NCBI GenBank assembly: GCA_963819885.1 | Contig: CAWFXV010000027.1 | Coordinates: 62,001 to 126,000 of the forward strand | From: JACVRX01 sp963819885 | Lineage (GTDB): Bacteria > Actinomycetota > Actinomycetes > Jiangellales > Jiangellaceae | Length of the DNA stretch: 64,000 bases | Direction: 5' to 3' | Translations under genes and position numbers: made by a program | The notes under the pieces: model-generated | What the model was told of the DNA's origin: nothing | Databases searched by the model: none | What the model saw: the letters and a program-made list of their open reading frames with translations, nothing else | Shown here: one piece after another, positions 25,316 through 33,894 of the stretch | How positions within the stretch are numbered: position 1 is the first letter of the stretch | How the letters are laid out: each line of letters begins with the position of its first letter

Positions 25316-26705
25316 CTGCCGAGGTCAGCGGGCCAACCCTCGTCCCGAGCTCGCGATCGGCGAACTCCCAGAACGCCACCGCTCGCCGACCAACGGACGG
25401 GCCAACGGGGGTTTCGTCGGGCTCGAATCCGCACTGCAGAAACGCCCCGACGGGGCCGGGGCCGGTCGTCAGCTTTCCGGCGACGCGCTTGCCCTCTGCC
25501 GCCCGGTGCCAAGTCCCGTCGGTGAATCCGAGCGGCACGTCGATCTGGGAATCCGTCGCCGCTTCGTTGACGACTCGCCAGGTGCCGCCGAAGCGGTGGC
25601 CGTCCGCGGACGCCAACAGATCGGCCTCGAACTCGCGTGGGTCATAGTCGAGTTCGACGCCGCCGACGAGGGCGTCCAGGAGCAATTGGACGGGCAGGTC
25701 GGGAAGCCCGCGTGCCACCACGCTGAGCCCGGCGCCGAGTCGTGGGTTGAGTTCCGTAGGGAGAAAACGCTGCCCGTCGACCACACCGTCGATAGTGAAC
25801 GCTCCCCGAAATCCGACCTCTTGCTGCAACGCTGCCCCGACAGCGCGAGCGACCCCCCGCATCCGGCTGCGTACTGCTGCCGGCGGGTCGTAGAACGTCG
25901 CGCATCCGGCGTAGAAGAACCTGCCCTCGCCCGCGTCGAGGTCCCGTCGCAACGTCACCATCTCCACGGGCCGCAAGGCTGCGACGTGGTCAGGGAAGAC
26001 GATCCCGTGGATGCTGCACGGCACACCGTCGAGGAAGGGCATGACTCGTACTCGGTCGCAGTGCGCGACGAAGTATTGCGCTGCCTGCTCTGCGTCCACT
26101 GGCGTGAGAACCCAGCGAACGTATTCAGCGCCGCCGTTGAAGCCCTCTTTGGTGTCGCCGGACCAAACCGAGCCGTCGGTTCCACCGAGCCGAGCGGCAG
26201 CGTCCAGCAGGTCTGAACGCTCGGCTGGCACGACGGTCGAGGGGGCGTGCTCTACCCCGATCCGATCCCATAGCGCGTCGACTCCGGTCTTGTCCTCCAG
26301 CGCTACCCACTCCGGACGCCGGTAGGCGAGAAAGGGGCGGTCGTCGATCTCCGCCGCGGTGCCGAGGAAATCACCCAGGACAACCGCCTCCCGGCGCGGG
26401 TCGAAGCGGCGAACGGCGTCGACGACTTCGGCAGGAGGAGTGTGAAGTCGAGCCAGACCGATGCGGATCCTGGCCATCGTCGAGTCGGTCTCCGGAGCGG
26501 GCAACGCCACCACCGTGGCCTCGGCCGGGTCGGGGAGCGGACCGGCGCCCAGCCCTTGGGTGCCGACGACCAGCACGTCGGTCGCGCCGAGGCTGCGCAC
26601 CAGCGGCACCGTCGGCGTCCAGCCGACCACGATGCCGCCGGCCAGGATCACGCGCCGTCCCTCGAACAACGGGCGCAGTAACTCCCGGTAGCCAGCCTCG
26701 TCCAC
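25308..26705 (-). CDS. ATP-grasp domain protein
   Basis: About 465 residues. ATP-grasp features are seen in VALEDKTGVDALWDRIGVEHAPS, the lysine/glycine loop region around WSGDTKEGFNGGAEY, and a metal-binding end FLPTELNPRLGAG with the E-x-N pattern. Such enzymes ligate a carboxylate to an amine or thiol using ATP. The N-terminal 170 residues look like a pre-ATP-grasp domain. The GTG at 26705 is supported by a leaderless -10 box seven bases upstream. It diverges from recO; its product is unknown. Confidence 0.78.
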   Translation of the reverse strand: MDEAGYRELLRPLFEGRRVILAGGIVVGWTPTVPLVRSLGATDVLVVGTQGLGAGPLPDPAEATVVALPAPETDSTMARIRIGLARLHTPPAEVVDAVRRFDPRREAVVLGDFLGTAAEIDDRPFLAYRRPEWVALEDKTGVDALWDRIGVEHAPSTVVPAERSDLLDAAARLGGTDGSVWSGDTKEGFNGGAEYVRWVLTPVDAEQAAQYFVAHCDRVRVMPFLDGVPCSIHGIVFPDHVAALRPVEMVTLRRDLDAGEGRFFYAGCATFYDPPAAVRSRMRGVARAVGAALQQEVGFRGAFTIDGVVDGQRFLPTELNPRLGAGLSVVARGLPDLPVQLLLDALVGGVELDYDPREFEADLLASADGHRFGGTWRVVNEAATDSQIDVPLGFTDGTWHRAAEGKRVAGKLTTGPGPVGAFLQCGFEPDETPVGPSVGRRAVAFWEFADRELGTRVGPLTSAVS

Positions 26706-26712
26706 CTGCCCC

Positions 26713-26718
26713 ACCGTA
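26713..26718 (-). promoter_or_regulatory. Probable leaderless -10 box of the ATP-grasp gene
   Basis: On the minus strand TACGGT is followed after seven bases by GTG. Spacing is identical to the boxes before the HIT gene and dnaG. Confidence 0.5.
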
Positions 26719-26887
26719 CGACCGGCGTTGTCACCCCGGCAGCCGAGAATTCGTCGCATGAGCCTTGGGTGCATCAGCTGGGACTGGATCGACGCCCAGC
26801 TCCGAGCGGCACCGATCAGCACCAAATGAGCGAACATCGAGGCCGTGGCGTACGCCGGCGATCGGCGGCCGGGGAGACAATGCTCGG

Positions 26888-27619
26888 GTGAGTCTCTACC
26901 GGGACGAGGGCGTGGTGCTGCGCACTCAGAAACTGGGGGAGGCCGACCGCATCGTCACATTGCTCACCCGCGAGCACGGCCGGGTGCGCGCGGTCGCGAA
27001 GGGCGTACGCCGCACGACCAGCCGGTTCGGGGCCCGGTTGGAGCCGTTCATGCAGGCCGACCTCCAACTAGCGACCGGCCGCTCGCTGGACGTCGTCACC
27101 CAGGCCGAGACCATCGCGCCGTTCGGGCTGATGATCGCCGGCAACTACGCCCGCTACACGGTGGCGACGGTGATCCTCGAGACGGCCGAGCGGTTGGCGG
27201 CAGAGGAGCGGGAGCCGGCACTGCAGCACTATCTCCTGCTGGTCGGTGCGCTGCGCTCGATCGCGGAGCAGGCGCACGAGCCGGGGCTGGTTCTCGATGC
27301 GTATCTACTGCGCGGGCTGGCCGTGGCCGGGTTCGCGCCGAGCTTCGCTGACTGCGCCCGGTGTGGCATCACCGGTCCGCATCGCTTCTTCTCGGTTCCC
27401 GCCGGCGGCATGGTCTGTGACGGGTGCCGGCCGGCGGGCACGGTTGCACCCAAGGCGGCGACGGTTGCCCTGCTCGCCGCGCTGCTCACGGGGGATTGGA
27501 CGGTCGCGGACGGCAGCGGTCTGCCGACCCGCCGGGAGGCCAGCGGAATCGTGGCGGCCTTCCTGCAGTGGCATCTGGAGCGCGGGTTGCGTTCCCTGCC
27601 ACTGGTGGAGCGGGTGTGA
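26888..27619 (+). CDS. recO: DNA repair protein RecO
   Basis: A 243-residue protein beginning MSLYRDEGVVLRTQKLGEADRI, the typical RecO OB-fold start, with RAVAKGVRRTTSRFGARLEPF next. A zinc site is formed by CARCG (about residue 154) and CDGCR (about 178). RecO anneals SSB-coated strands and loads RecA with RecR. The GTG at 26888 follows GACAAT by six bases. Its stop overlaps the uppS start (GTGA), giving a recO-uppS operon, as in other actinobacteria. Confidence 0.95.
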   Translation: MSLYRDEGVVLRTQKLGEADRIVTLLTREHGRVRAVAKGVRRTTSRFGARLEPFMQADLQLATGRSLDVVTQAETIAPFGLMIAGNYARYTVATVILETAERLAAEEREPALQHYLLLVGALRSIAEQAHEPGLVLDAYLLRGLAVAGFAPSFADCARCGITGPHRFFSVPAGGMVCDGCRPAGTVAPKAATVALLAALLTGDWTVADGSGLPTRREASGIVAAFLQWHLERGLRSLPLVERV

Positions 27620-28383
27620 GCAGGACCTTCGTCCCGCCGACGCCGCACGCGTCCGGTGTTCGACCTCCCGATCTCCCTGCCGACCTGGTTCCGCGGCACG
27701 TGGCCGTCGTCATGGACGGCAACGGACGGTGGGCGCGGCAGCGCGGGCTGCCCCGAACCAAAGGTCACGAGGCTGGCGAGGCAGCGCTGCTCGATGTGAT
27801 CCACGGGGCCGTGGAGATAGGAGTCCGATGCCTGTCCGCATATGCGTTCTCCACCGAGAACTGGAAGCGCTCACCGGACGAGGTGCGATTCCTGATGGGC
27901 TTCAACCGGGCGGTCATCCATCGCCGCCGGGACGAGCTCGACGCCCTCGGCGTCCGGGTGCGGTGGGCCGGTCGACGGCAGCGGCTGTGGAAGAGCGTGA
28001 TCGACGAGCTCGAGGACGCCGAGCATCGCACGCGCCACAACGATGTGCTGACGCTGCAGTTCTGCGTCAACTACGGCGGGCGGTCCGAGATCGCTGACGC
28101 GGCGGCAGCGCTTGCGGCCGATGTGGCTGCCGGACGGGCGCGTCCGACGAAGGTCAACGAGCGCACCCTCGCGCGTTACCTGTACAACCCCGACCTTCCC
28201 GAGGTCGACCTGTTCGTGCGCTCCTCTGGCGAGCAACGGACCTCGAACTTCTTGCCCTGGCAGGCGGCCTATGCCGAGCTGGTCTTTCTCGACACACTCT
28301 GGCCCGACTTCGACCGGCGTGATCTCTGGCGCGCCGTCGAGGCGTATGCGAGGCGGGACCGTCGCTATGGCGGCGCACAGTGA
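27616..28383 (+). CDS. uppS: Isoprenyl (polyprenyl) diphosphate synthase, cis type
   Basis: A 255-residue cis-prenyltransferase. HVAVVMDGNGRWARQRG carries the catalytic Asp; AYAFSTENWKRSP and the C-terminal DLFVRSSGEQRTSNFLPWQ complete the family motifs. It makes the polyprenyl diphosphate carrier used in cell-wall synthesis. The GTG overlaps the recO stop by four bases; the next gene overlaps its own stop in the same way. Confidence 0.95.
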   Translation: MSRTFVPPTPHASGVRPPDLPADLVPRHVAVVMDGNGRWARQRGLPRTKGHEAGEAALLDVIHGAVEIGVRCLSAYAFSTENWKRSPDEVRFLMGFNRAVIHRRRDELDALGVRVRWAGRRQRLWKSVIDELEDAEHRTRHNDVLTLQFCVNYGGRSEIADAAAALAADVAAGRARPTKVNERTLARYLYNPDLPEVDLFVRSSGEQRTSNFLPWQAAYAELVFLDTLWPDFDRRDLWRAVEAYARRDRRYGGAQ

Positions 28384-28937
28384 CAACGACCCGGGTGGTG
28401 CGGTGGCGGGATTGGACAGGTGCCGGCATCGAACACCTCGTCCTCAGCGAGGACGACGACGGGATCGTCGCCGAGTCCGCGCTGCTCGGCACCACGGAGT
28501 CCGGCACTGTGTTCGCGGTGCGCTACCGGATCGGCTGCGATGCCGCCTGGCGAGTCCGGGAGCTCGGGATCTCCCCAGTGGGTGATGCCCGCAGGTTCGA
28601 GCTGGTCGGCGACGGCACCGGCACCTGGCGGAACGACGCCGGCATGCCGATGCCGGAGTTCGCCGGCGCCATCGATGTCGACCTCGCCATGACGCCGTTC
28701 ACCAACACGTTGCCGATCAGGCGGCTCGGGCTCGCGGTCGGCGCTTCGGCGGACATCATCGTCGTCTACGTCACCTTCCCGGACCTCGCGGTGAGCGCCG
28801 ACCCGCAGCGCTACACCCGGCTGGCCGAGCGCACGTACAGGTTCGAGTCTCTCGACGGCGGCTTCGTGCGGGACATCGAGGTCGACGAACACGGTTTGGT
28901 TGTCACATACCCGGGTCTTTTCCGCCGCGAGGTGTGA
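28380..28937 (+). CDS. Putative glycolipid-binding domain protein
   Basis: A 185-residue protein starting with a GTG that overlaps the uppS stop. VRWRDWTGAGIEHLVL, FAVRYRIGCDAAWRVREL and AIDVDLAMTPFTNTLPIRRL match the actinobacterial family annotated as glycolipid-binding (PF06475-like). There is no signal peptide. Location right after a prenyl carrier synthase is in keeping with an envelope link, but binding is unproven for most members. Confidence 0.78.
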   Translation: MTTTRVVRWRDWTGAGIEHLVLSEDDDGIVAESALLGTTESGTVFAVRYRIGCDAAWRVRELGISPVGDARRFELVGDGTGTWRNDAGMPMPEFAGAIDVDLAMTPFTNTLPIRRLGLAVGASADIIVVYVTFPDLAVSADPQRYTRLAERTYRFESLDGGFVRDIEVDEHGLVVTYPGLFRREV

Positions 28938-28984
28938 ATCCGCTCGGTTGGGGCCTTGACGCGACGTGACGACTGCCCGGCGCC

Positions 28985-29977
28985 TCAGTGCTCGTCGTAG
29001 TGCCGTTCGTGGCGGGCGTGCAGATGGCCCTCGTGCAGGTAGTCGACGTGGTCCTCGTGCGGTACGGCCGGGTGCCCGCAGGTCTCGTCGTGCTCATGTA
29101 CATGCTGCTCCGCAGTAACGTGCTCGCCGGCCAGTCGTTCGTCGGTCTCTTGCACCGAGGCCGAGACCTGCCGTCTGCGTCGCACGAGCGTGCCTAGCGG
29201 CCAAGCAACGAGGAAGCCGATAAGAGCAATGACGACGATGGCGGCGCCTGGCGCGACGTCGACGTAGTACGAGAACACGATCCCGGCAAGAGACGGTGCC
29301 ACTCCCAGTGCGAGAGCGAGCAGCAAAGTGGCGTGGAAGCCGCGGGTCAGTTGCTGAGCCGTTGCGACCGGGACGACCATGAGCGCACTCACCAGGAGGA
29401 GCCCGACCGTTCGCATCGCCATGGTCACGGTGACAGCGGCCATGACCGCGATGAGCAGGTTGTAGAACCGTACGGGCAGCCCGGTCACCCGGGCGAACTC
29501 CTCGTCCTGGCAGACAGCGAACAGCTGCGGGCGCAACCCAATGGCGAGGACGAGGACGATGCCCGCGAGGACGCCGATTACCCACAGGTCGGCCGGCGAC
29601 ACTGTCGTAACGGAGCCGAACAAGTACGAGGTCAAGGTGGCGGCGCTACTCCCCGCCAGGCCGACCAGCAAGACACCGCCGGCGATGCCGCCGTAGAAGA
29701 GCATGGCCAGCGCGACGTCGGCCGATGCCCGCCGACGCTCGCGCAGCAACTCGATCGCCACCGCACCGGCTGTCGCAACGATCACTGCGGTCCACACCGG
29801 AGCCCAGCCGGTGAGCAGGCCCAGCGCAACGCCGGTGAGCGCGACGTGGCCGATGCCGTCGCCCATCAGCGCGAGCCGCCGCTGCACCAGATAAGTGCCG
29901 ACTGCCGGTGCTGCCAGGCCGGTGAGTACCGCGGCGAGCAGGGCCCGCTGCATGAAGTCGAGAGAGAGCATGCTCAT
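28985..29977 (-). CDS. znuB: Zinc/manganese ABC transporter permease with His-rich tail
   Basis: About 330 residues with eight or so hydrophobic segments and the ABC-3 family pattern (ALMGDGIGHVALTGVALG; CQDEEFARVTGLPVRFYN). The last 45 residues are cytoplasmic and histidine-rich (for example EQHVHEHDETCGH and HEGHLHARHERHYDEH), about 13 histidines, a plausible metal buffer or sensor. The ATG overlaps the stop of the ATPase gene (ATGA). It is the last gene of a three-gene operon. Specificity for zinc is inferred from the histidines and the Zur-like box upstream. Confidence 0.88.
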   Translation of the reverse strand: MSMLSLDFMQRALLAAVLTGLAAPAVGTYLVQRRLALMGDGIGHVALTGVALGLLTGWAPVWTAVIVATAGAVAIELLRERRRASADVALAMLFYGGIAGGVLLVGLAGSSAATLTSYLFGSVTTVSPADLWVIGVLAGIVLVLAIGLRPQLFAVCQDEEFARVTGLPVRFYNLLIAVMAAVTVTMAMRTVGLLLVSALMVVPVATAQQLTRGFHATLLLALALGVAPSLAGIVFSYYVDVAPGAAIVVIALIGFLVAWPLGTLVRRRRQVSASVQETDERLAGEHVTAEQHVHEHDETCGHPAVPHEDHVDYLHEGHLHARHERHYDEH

Positions 29978-30723
29978 CCGAACCACCGGACTTGTGGCTC
30001 GTCGCTGTGTGCATGCTCGTGCGGCATTCCCGCGACGGTCGACGGCACCGGCAGCGGTCCGTCGTGGACGACCCGGCCGGCATCGAGCGCGACGCCCCGG
30101 TCGACCAGTGGTGCCAGCGGGCCGAGCTCGTGCAAGACGAGCAGGACGGACCGCCCGGACGCGACGAACAGCCGCAGGGCATGCGCGAATGCTTCCTGGC
30201 TGCGCTGGTCGATCCCGGCGTTGGGCTCGTCGAGGACGAGCAGGTCGGGGTCGGCGGCGGCGGCCCGGGCGATGAGGACCCGCTGCTGCTGCCCGCCGGA
30301 CAACTCGGTCACGCTGTCGGCGGATCGGTCGGACAGGCCGACCAGTTTGAGTGCACGCTCGACCGCCTCGTCGTCTCGCACCGTGTGTCGACTGAACGGC
30401 CGGCGCTGCGCCAGTCGTCCCGACGCCACCACCTCCCGGACGGTCGCAGGCACGCCGCTCGACGCTGTCGTCCGCTGCGGGACGTAGCCCACGCGCTGCC
30501 AGTCGCGGAAACTGGCGATCGGAATGTCGAAGAGCCGGACGCTGCCGGTTTGGAACGGCACCAGGCCGATGGCCGCACGCACCAAGGTGGACTTGCCCGA
30601 ACCGTTCGGCCCGAGCAGCGTCACCACCTCGCCGGCCCGGACGACGAGGTCGACACCGTGCAGGACGGGTCGCTCGCCCAATGCGACCGTCACGTCGTTC
30701 ACGTCGACGACGGCAGTGGTCAC
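29974..30723 (-). CDS. znuC: Zinc/manganese ABC transporter ATP-binding protein
   Basis: About 249 residues. Walker A GPNGSGKS, signature LSGGQQQRV and Walker B LLVLDEPNAGID are intact. It would energise metal import with the permease and binding protein on either side. The GTG at 30723 overlaps the stop of the binding-protein gene (GTGA). The C-terminus has GMPHEHAHSDEP, again with extra histidines. Confidence 0.9.
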   Translation of the reverse strand: MTTAVVDVNDVTVALGERPVLHGVDLVVRAGEVVTLLGPNGSGKSTLVRAAIGLVPFQTGSVRLFDIPIASFRDWQRVGYVPQRTTASSGVPATVREVVASGRLAQRRPFSRHTVRDDEAVERALKLVGLSDRSADSVTELSGGQQQRVLIARAAAADPDLLVLDEPNAGIDQRSQEAFAHALRLFVASGRSVLLVLHELGPLAPLVDRGVALDAGRVVHDGPLPVPSTVAGMPHEHAHSDEPQVRWFG

Positions 30724-31613
30724 GTGCAACCGTTCGCCTTTCTCAGCGCCTCGAGGTTGGCTCGCATGAGTGTCAGGTAGTCCTCGTCCTCAGTGTCCTC
30801 GGTCAGCCCCTCGATTGGATCGAGTATCGCGGTGGACACCCCGAGGTCCGCAGCCAGAATGTCGGCGACATCCGGGCTACCGAGGGGTTCGGAGAACACC
30901 GTCGTGACGCCGGCGGTCTGGATGACCTCTTGGATTTCCCGGAGTCTGGCTGGGGAGACCTCGGCCTCGCCTTCGACACCGGAGATGCCGACCAGGTCCA
31001 GGCCATAGCGGTCGCCCAGGTAGCCGAACGCCTGGTGTGTGGTCACGACGACGGTGCGCTCGCAATTCGCGAGGCCCGAGTGGAACTCCTCGTCCAGAGC
31101 CGTGAGTTCGGCAACCAGCTCGTCGGCCCGACGGTGTATTTCATCGGCTTGAGCCGGCACGACGTCGCCGAGTGCGTCCGCGGCTGATCGAGTGATCGCC
31201 GCAAACCGGGTCGGGTCGAGCCAGATGTGCGGATCGCCACTGCGGTCGTCGTCCAGCGGAACGATCTCGGTGATATCGAGTGTCGTTCCCGAGGCGTTGT
31301 CCTCGACCGCTTCGTCGATCGCCGGCTGGAACCCCTGTTGGAAGAGGACGAGATCCGCGGCGGCGATCTCGCCGACCTGCCGCGGCGTGAGTTCGAGATC
31401 ATGCGACTCGACGTCAGCCGGCGTCAGATCCACCACCTGAACGTCCGAGCCGCCGACCCGCTCGGCGACGAAGGCGAGCGGATAGAACGACGCCACGACC
31501 GTGGGGACATCTTCGGCGGAAGACGCACCGGAGTCGCAGCCGGAGATCATCACACCAGCGACAGCCGCGACCGCCAACGCGCCTGGCGGCGGCCTAACTA
31601 TCATGAGATCCAT
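30720..31613 (-). CDS. znuA: Metal ABC transporter substrate-binding lipoprotein
   Basis: About 297 residues. A hydrophobic signal (GALAVAAVAGVMISGC) ends in a lipobox cysteine, so it should be a lipoprotein. PTVVASFYPLAFVAERVGG, the metal ligand region SHDLELTPRQVG, DPHIWLDP and TTHQAFGYLGDRYGL are standard for cluster A-I metal-binding proteins. There is no long His-rich loop of the kind some ZnuA proteins have. The ATG at 31613 or at 31604 may be used; both lie inside the Zur-like box. First gene of the operon. Confidence 0.9.
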   Translation of the reverse strand: MDLMIVRPPPGALAVAAVAGVMISGCDSGASSAEDVPTVVASFYPLAFVAERVGGSDVQVVDLTPADVESHDLELTPRQVGEIAAADLVLFQQGFQPAIDEAVEDNASGTTLDITEIVPLDDDRSGDPHIWLDPTRFAAITRSAADALGDVVPAQADEIHRRADELVAELTALDEEFHSGLANCERTVVVTTHQAFGYLGDRYGLDLVGISGVEGEAEVSPARLREIQEVIQTAGVTTVFSEPLGSPDVADILAADLGVSTAILDPIEGLTEDTEDEDYLTLMRANLEALRKANGCT

Positions 31614-31618
31614 TCTCA
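31604..31618. promoter_or_regulatory. Zur-like box over the znuA start
   Basis: Read on the minus strand, TGAGAATGGATCTCA has five-base palindromic ends and matches the actinobacterial Zur pattern TGAAAATGATTTTCA at 11 of 15 positions. It covers both candidate start codons, so a bound repressor would block transcription at or just after its start. Confidence 0.6.
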
Positions 31619-31676
31619 ACAATGCCCGAGACGACGTCAACCGAGTCTGGCGGTCGATCGGGCAGGGTGTGCGCCG

Positions 31677-32087
31677 CTACGCCAGACCGGCGGCCCGGGC
31701 GACCGTGACCGAGACCAGCAGGGCAACCGCTGCCAACCGGCTGGCCCTGCCGCGGCCGTCGAGCGCCGGCCAGGCCAGGACCAGCAGCCAGACCAGGAAA
31801 AGGGCAACCAGGCCCAGCAGCAGGGGTCCCCACGGCAGCGGCGCCAACAAGCCACCGAGCAAAACGGCCGCGGCTGTCAACCCGAGAACCAAACGGGGGA
31901 TCCGGGTCAATGTGGCCAAGATGGGCTGGCTGGTCCGCTCCATGGCGCCGCGGATTCCACCGTCGTGCGGAGCAGGAGCGGGCTCCCGCCGTCGAGCCGC
32001 CGTCGGCCGGGGCGTCCGTGATCTGGCCGTCGGCGTGGTGGGCCGTCGGTTTGCCGTCCGACGCCGACGGGGACGGTTGGTAGACAC
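31677..32087 (-). CDS. DUF6703-type membrane protein
   Basis: About 136 residues. The first 50 are basic and proline-rich (STNRPRRRRTANRRPTTPTA), followed by MERTSQPILATL and two or three hydrophobic helices (LVLGLTAAAVLLGGLL; LLLGLVALFLVWLLVLAW). It resembles the actinobacterial DUF6703 family of unknown function. The GTG at 32087 has GAGGAG four bases upstream. It diverges from a small monooxygenase-like gene. Confidence 0.65.
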   Translation of the reverse strand: MSTNRPRRRRTANRRPTTPTARSRTPRPTAARRREPAPAPHDGGIRGAMERTSQPILATLTRIPRLVLGLTAAAVLLGGLLAPLPWGPLLLGLVALFLVWLLVLAWPALDGRGRASRLAAVALLVSVTVARAAGLA

Positions 32088-32088
32088 G

Positions 32089-32154
32089 GCGCTCCTCGCG
32101 CGATCGAAGGTCGTACGGTGAGACGCCACCATGGTCCCGCACCGCGAGGAGCGC
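32089..32154. repeat. Inverted repeat formed by the two divergent ribosome sites
   Basis: GCGCTCCTCGC (32089-32099) and GCGAGGAGCGC (32144-32154) are perfect 11-base complements 44 bases apart. Each includes the ribosome site of one divergent gene, so the symmetry may come from the two identical GAGGAG sites or mark a shared operator. Confidence 0.5.
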
Positions 32155-32155
32155 A

Positions 32156-32527
32156 ATGCTGGTCCTCACCCGTCACCGAGTCGCTCCGAGTGAGGCGACG
32201 TCGTTCTTGTCCCAGGCGCAGTCGGTGTTGACGGTCTTCTCGACATGTACCGGGTGGCGCTCCGGTCAGGTGGGGCGAGCCGTCGACGACTCGACGCTGT
32301 GGGTCCTGACCGGCGAGTGGGACGACGTCGGGTCCTACCGGCGTGCCCTGTCCGCGCCCGAGGTCAAGATGGCTGTGGGGCCGTTGCTCGCTACGGCGCT
32401 CGACGAGCCGACTGCCTTTGAACTGCTGACCGACGGCGACGGGTCCGCACTGGCGGCGGACGCGAGCGTGGTGGGCGTCGGCGAGGCCGCGGCTCCGGCC
32501 GTCGCAACGGACTTCGACCGGCGATGA
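32156..32527 (+). CDS. Antibiotic biosynthesis monooxygenase (ABM) domain protein
   Basis: A 123-residue protein starting MLVLTRHRVAPSE, with GWRSGQVGRAVDDSTLWVLTGEW and VGSYRRALSAPEVK, which fit the small ferredoxin-like ABM fold. Such proteins are often cofactor-free monooxygenases or heme-related, but catalytic residues cannot be assigned. Its stop overlaps the YibE/F gene start (ATGA), so the two are coupled. Ribosome site GAGGAG is four bases upstream. Confidence 0.72.
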   Translation: MLVLTRHRVAPSEATSFLSQAQSVLTVFSTCTGWRSGQVGRAVDDSTLWVLTGEWDDVGSYRRALSAPEVKMAVGPLLATALDEPTAFELLTDGDGSALAADASVVGVGEAAAPAVATDFDRR

Positions 32528-33726
32528 CACACGGCCAGCACGCGGGCGAGGCCGGCCTGCCCTCCGCCCCGACGGTGCGGCGCACCGTGGTGGTGATCCT
32601 GCTGCCGTTGATCCTTGCCACGATCGTCGGGATGGTGCTGCTGTGGCCCGACGGAGAACAGCCGCAGTTCGAAGGAGCCCAGCGGGCCGACGCGACCATC
32701 CTCGACATCGAGGAATGTGCGCAGCCGGTCGACGCCCAGCCTGGTGAGGCGTGCCTGGACGCGACGGTGCGCATCGACTCCGGCCCGGATCAGGGCATCG
32801 ACGTCGTGATACCAGTGCCCTTCGGCGAGGGAGCGCCGGTGTTCGAGCCGGGCGACGCTGTGGTGATAGCGGCGGCGGACGACCAGCCGATCGAAAGCCG
32901 CTACGAGCTGATCGACCAGCAGCGGGCCTGGCCGCTGTTCGCACTGGCCGTAACGTTCGCGGTGGCCGTCATCGCGCTGTCGCGATGGCGAGGCCTCGCG
33001 GCGCTCGCCAGCCTCGCGTTGTCAGTTGTGATCCTGATCGTGTTCGTCCTTCCGGCGCTGCTTGATGGTCAGCCGCCGTTGGCGGTGGCCGTAGTCGGTG
33101 CGTCTGCGATCATGATCTGCACTCTGTACCTGTCGCACGGAGTTTCGCTGCGGACGTCTGTCTCCCTGCTGGGGACACTGATCAGCCTGAGTCTGACCGG
33201 CCTGCTGGGCCTGCTGTTCACGACTGCCGGGCGGTTCACCGGCCTGGCCGACGACTCGGCATCGTACCTGGCAGCGCTCGGGGAGAGGATCGACCTGCGC
33301 GGTGTGCTGCTCGCCGGTCTGGTGATCGGCGCTTTAGGTGTGCTCGACGACGTCACGGTGACCCAGACCGCGGCTGTCTGGGAACTTGCCGACGCTGACC
33401 CCGCGGCTTCGCGGCGGACGCTGTTCCGCGCCGGGCTGCGGATCGGCCGCGAGCACGTATCGGCGGCTGTCAACACCCTGGTGCTTGCCTACGCCGGCGC
33501 CTCGTTGACGCTCTTGCTGCTCTTCGCCGGGTCCGGACAGGGCCCGCTGGACACGGTGACCACGGAGCTGGTGGCCCAGGAGGTCGTCCGCGCGCTGGTC
33601 GGTGGGCTGGGCATCGTCGCGGCCGTCCCGGTAACGACGTCGATAGCGGCGCTCGTTGTTCGCGAGCGTCCGCGGGTCGCGCGGGTCCGGCACGCTCACG
33701 CCGCCGCCAGCGTCCCCATCCCATGA
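32524..33726 (+). CDS. YibE/F family membrane protein
   Basis: A 400-residue membrane protein. One N-terminal helix (VVVILLPLILATIVGMVLLW) is followed by an extracytoplasmic OB-like part, then about seven helices. ALGVLDDVTVTQTAAVWEL is the conserved YibE/F motif. The family is predicted to transport small solutes, but no substrate is proven. A strong hairpin starts at its stop codon. Confidence 0.88.
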   Translation: MTHGQHAGEAGLPSAPTVRRTVVVILLPLILATIVGMVLLWPDGEQPQFEGAQRADATILDIEECAQPVDAQPGEACLDATVRIDSGPDQGIDVVIPVPFGEGAPVFEPGDAVVIAAADDQPIESRYELIDQQRAWPLFALAVTFAVAVIALSRWRGLAALASLALSVVILIVFVLPALLDGQPPLAVAVVGASAIMICTLYLSHGVSLRTSVSLLGTLISLSLTGLLGLLFTTAGRFTGLADDSASYLAALGERIDLRGVLLAGLVIGALGVLDDVTVTQTAAVWELADADPAASRRTLFRAGLRIGREHVSAAVNTLVLAYAGASLTLLLLFAGSGQGPLDTVTTELVAQEVVRALVGGLGIVAAVPVTTSIAALVVRERPRVARVRHAHAAASVPIP

Positions 33727-33773
33727 TCATGTCGACTTTGCCATCGTCGACGCACGCAAACTCGACATGATCA
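33724..33773. terminator. Long GATCA-ended hairpin after YibE/F
   Basis: Arms 33724-33741 (TGATCATGTCGACTTTGC) and 33756-33773 pair at 17 of 18 positions around a 14-base loop. It begins on the stop codon of the YibE/F gene. There is no T run, as usual for GC-rich terminators. The ends resemble those of the hairpin at 41232-41282. Confidence 0.7.
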
Positions 33774-33894
33774 CCCGATACCTGGATGACGGCGGTCAGT
33801 CTCCGACCTGACTGCTGGGGAGGTTCAGGGTACGGGCGATGCGTAGAGTCTGCGGCTGTCGTGTCGCGGCGCGCGGGGATTCAGAGGCAAGCAA

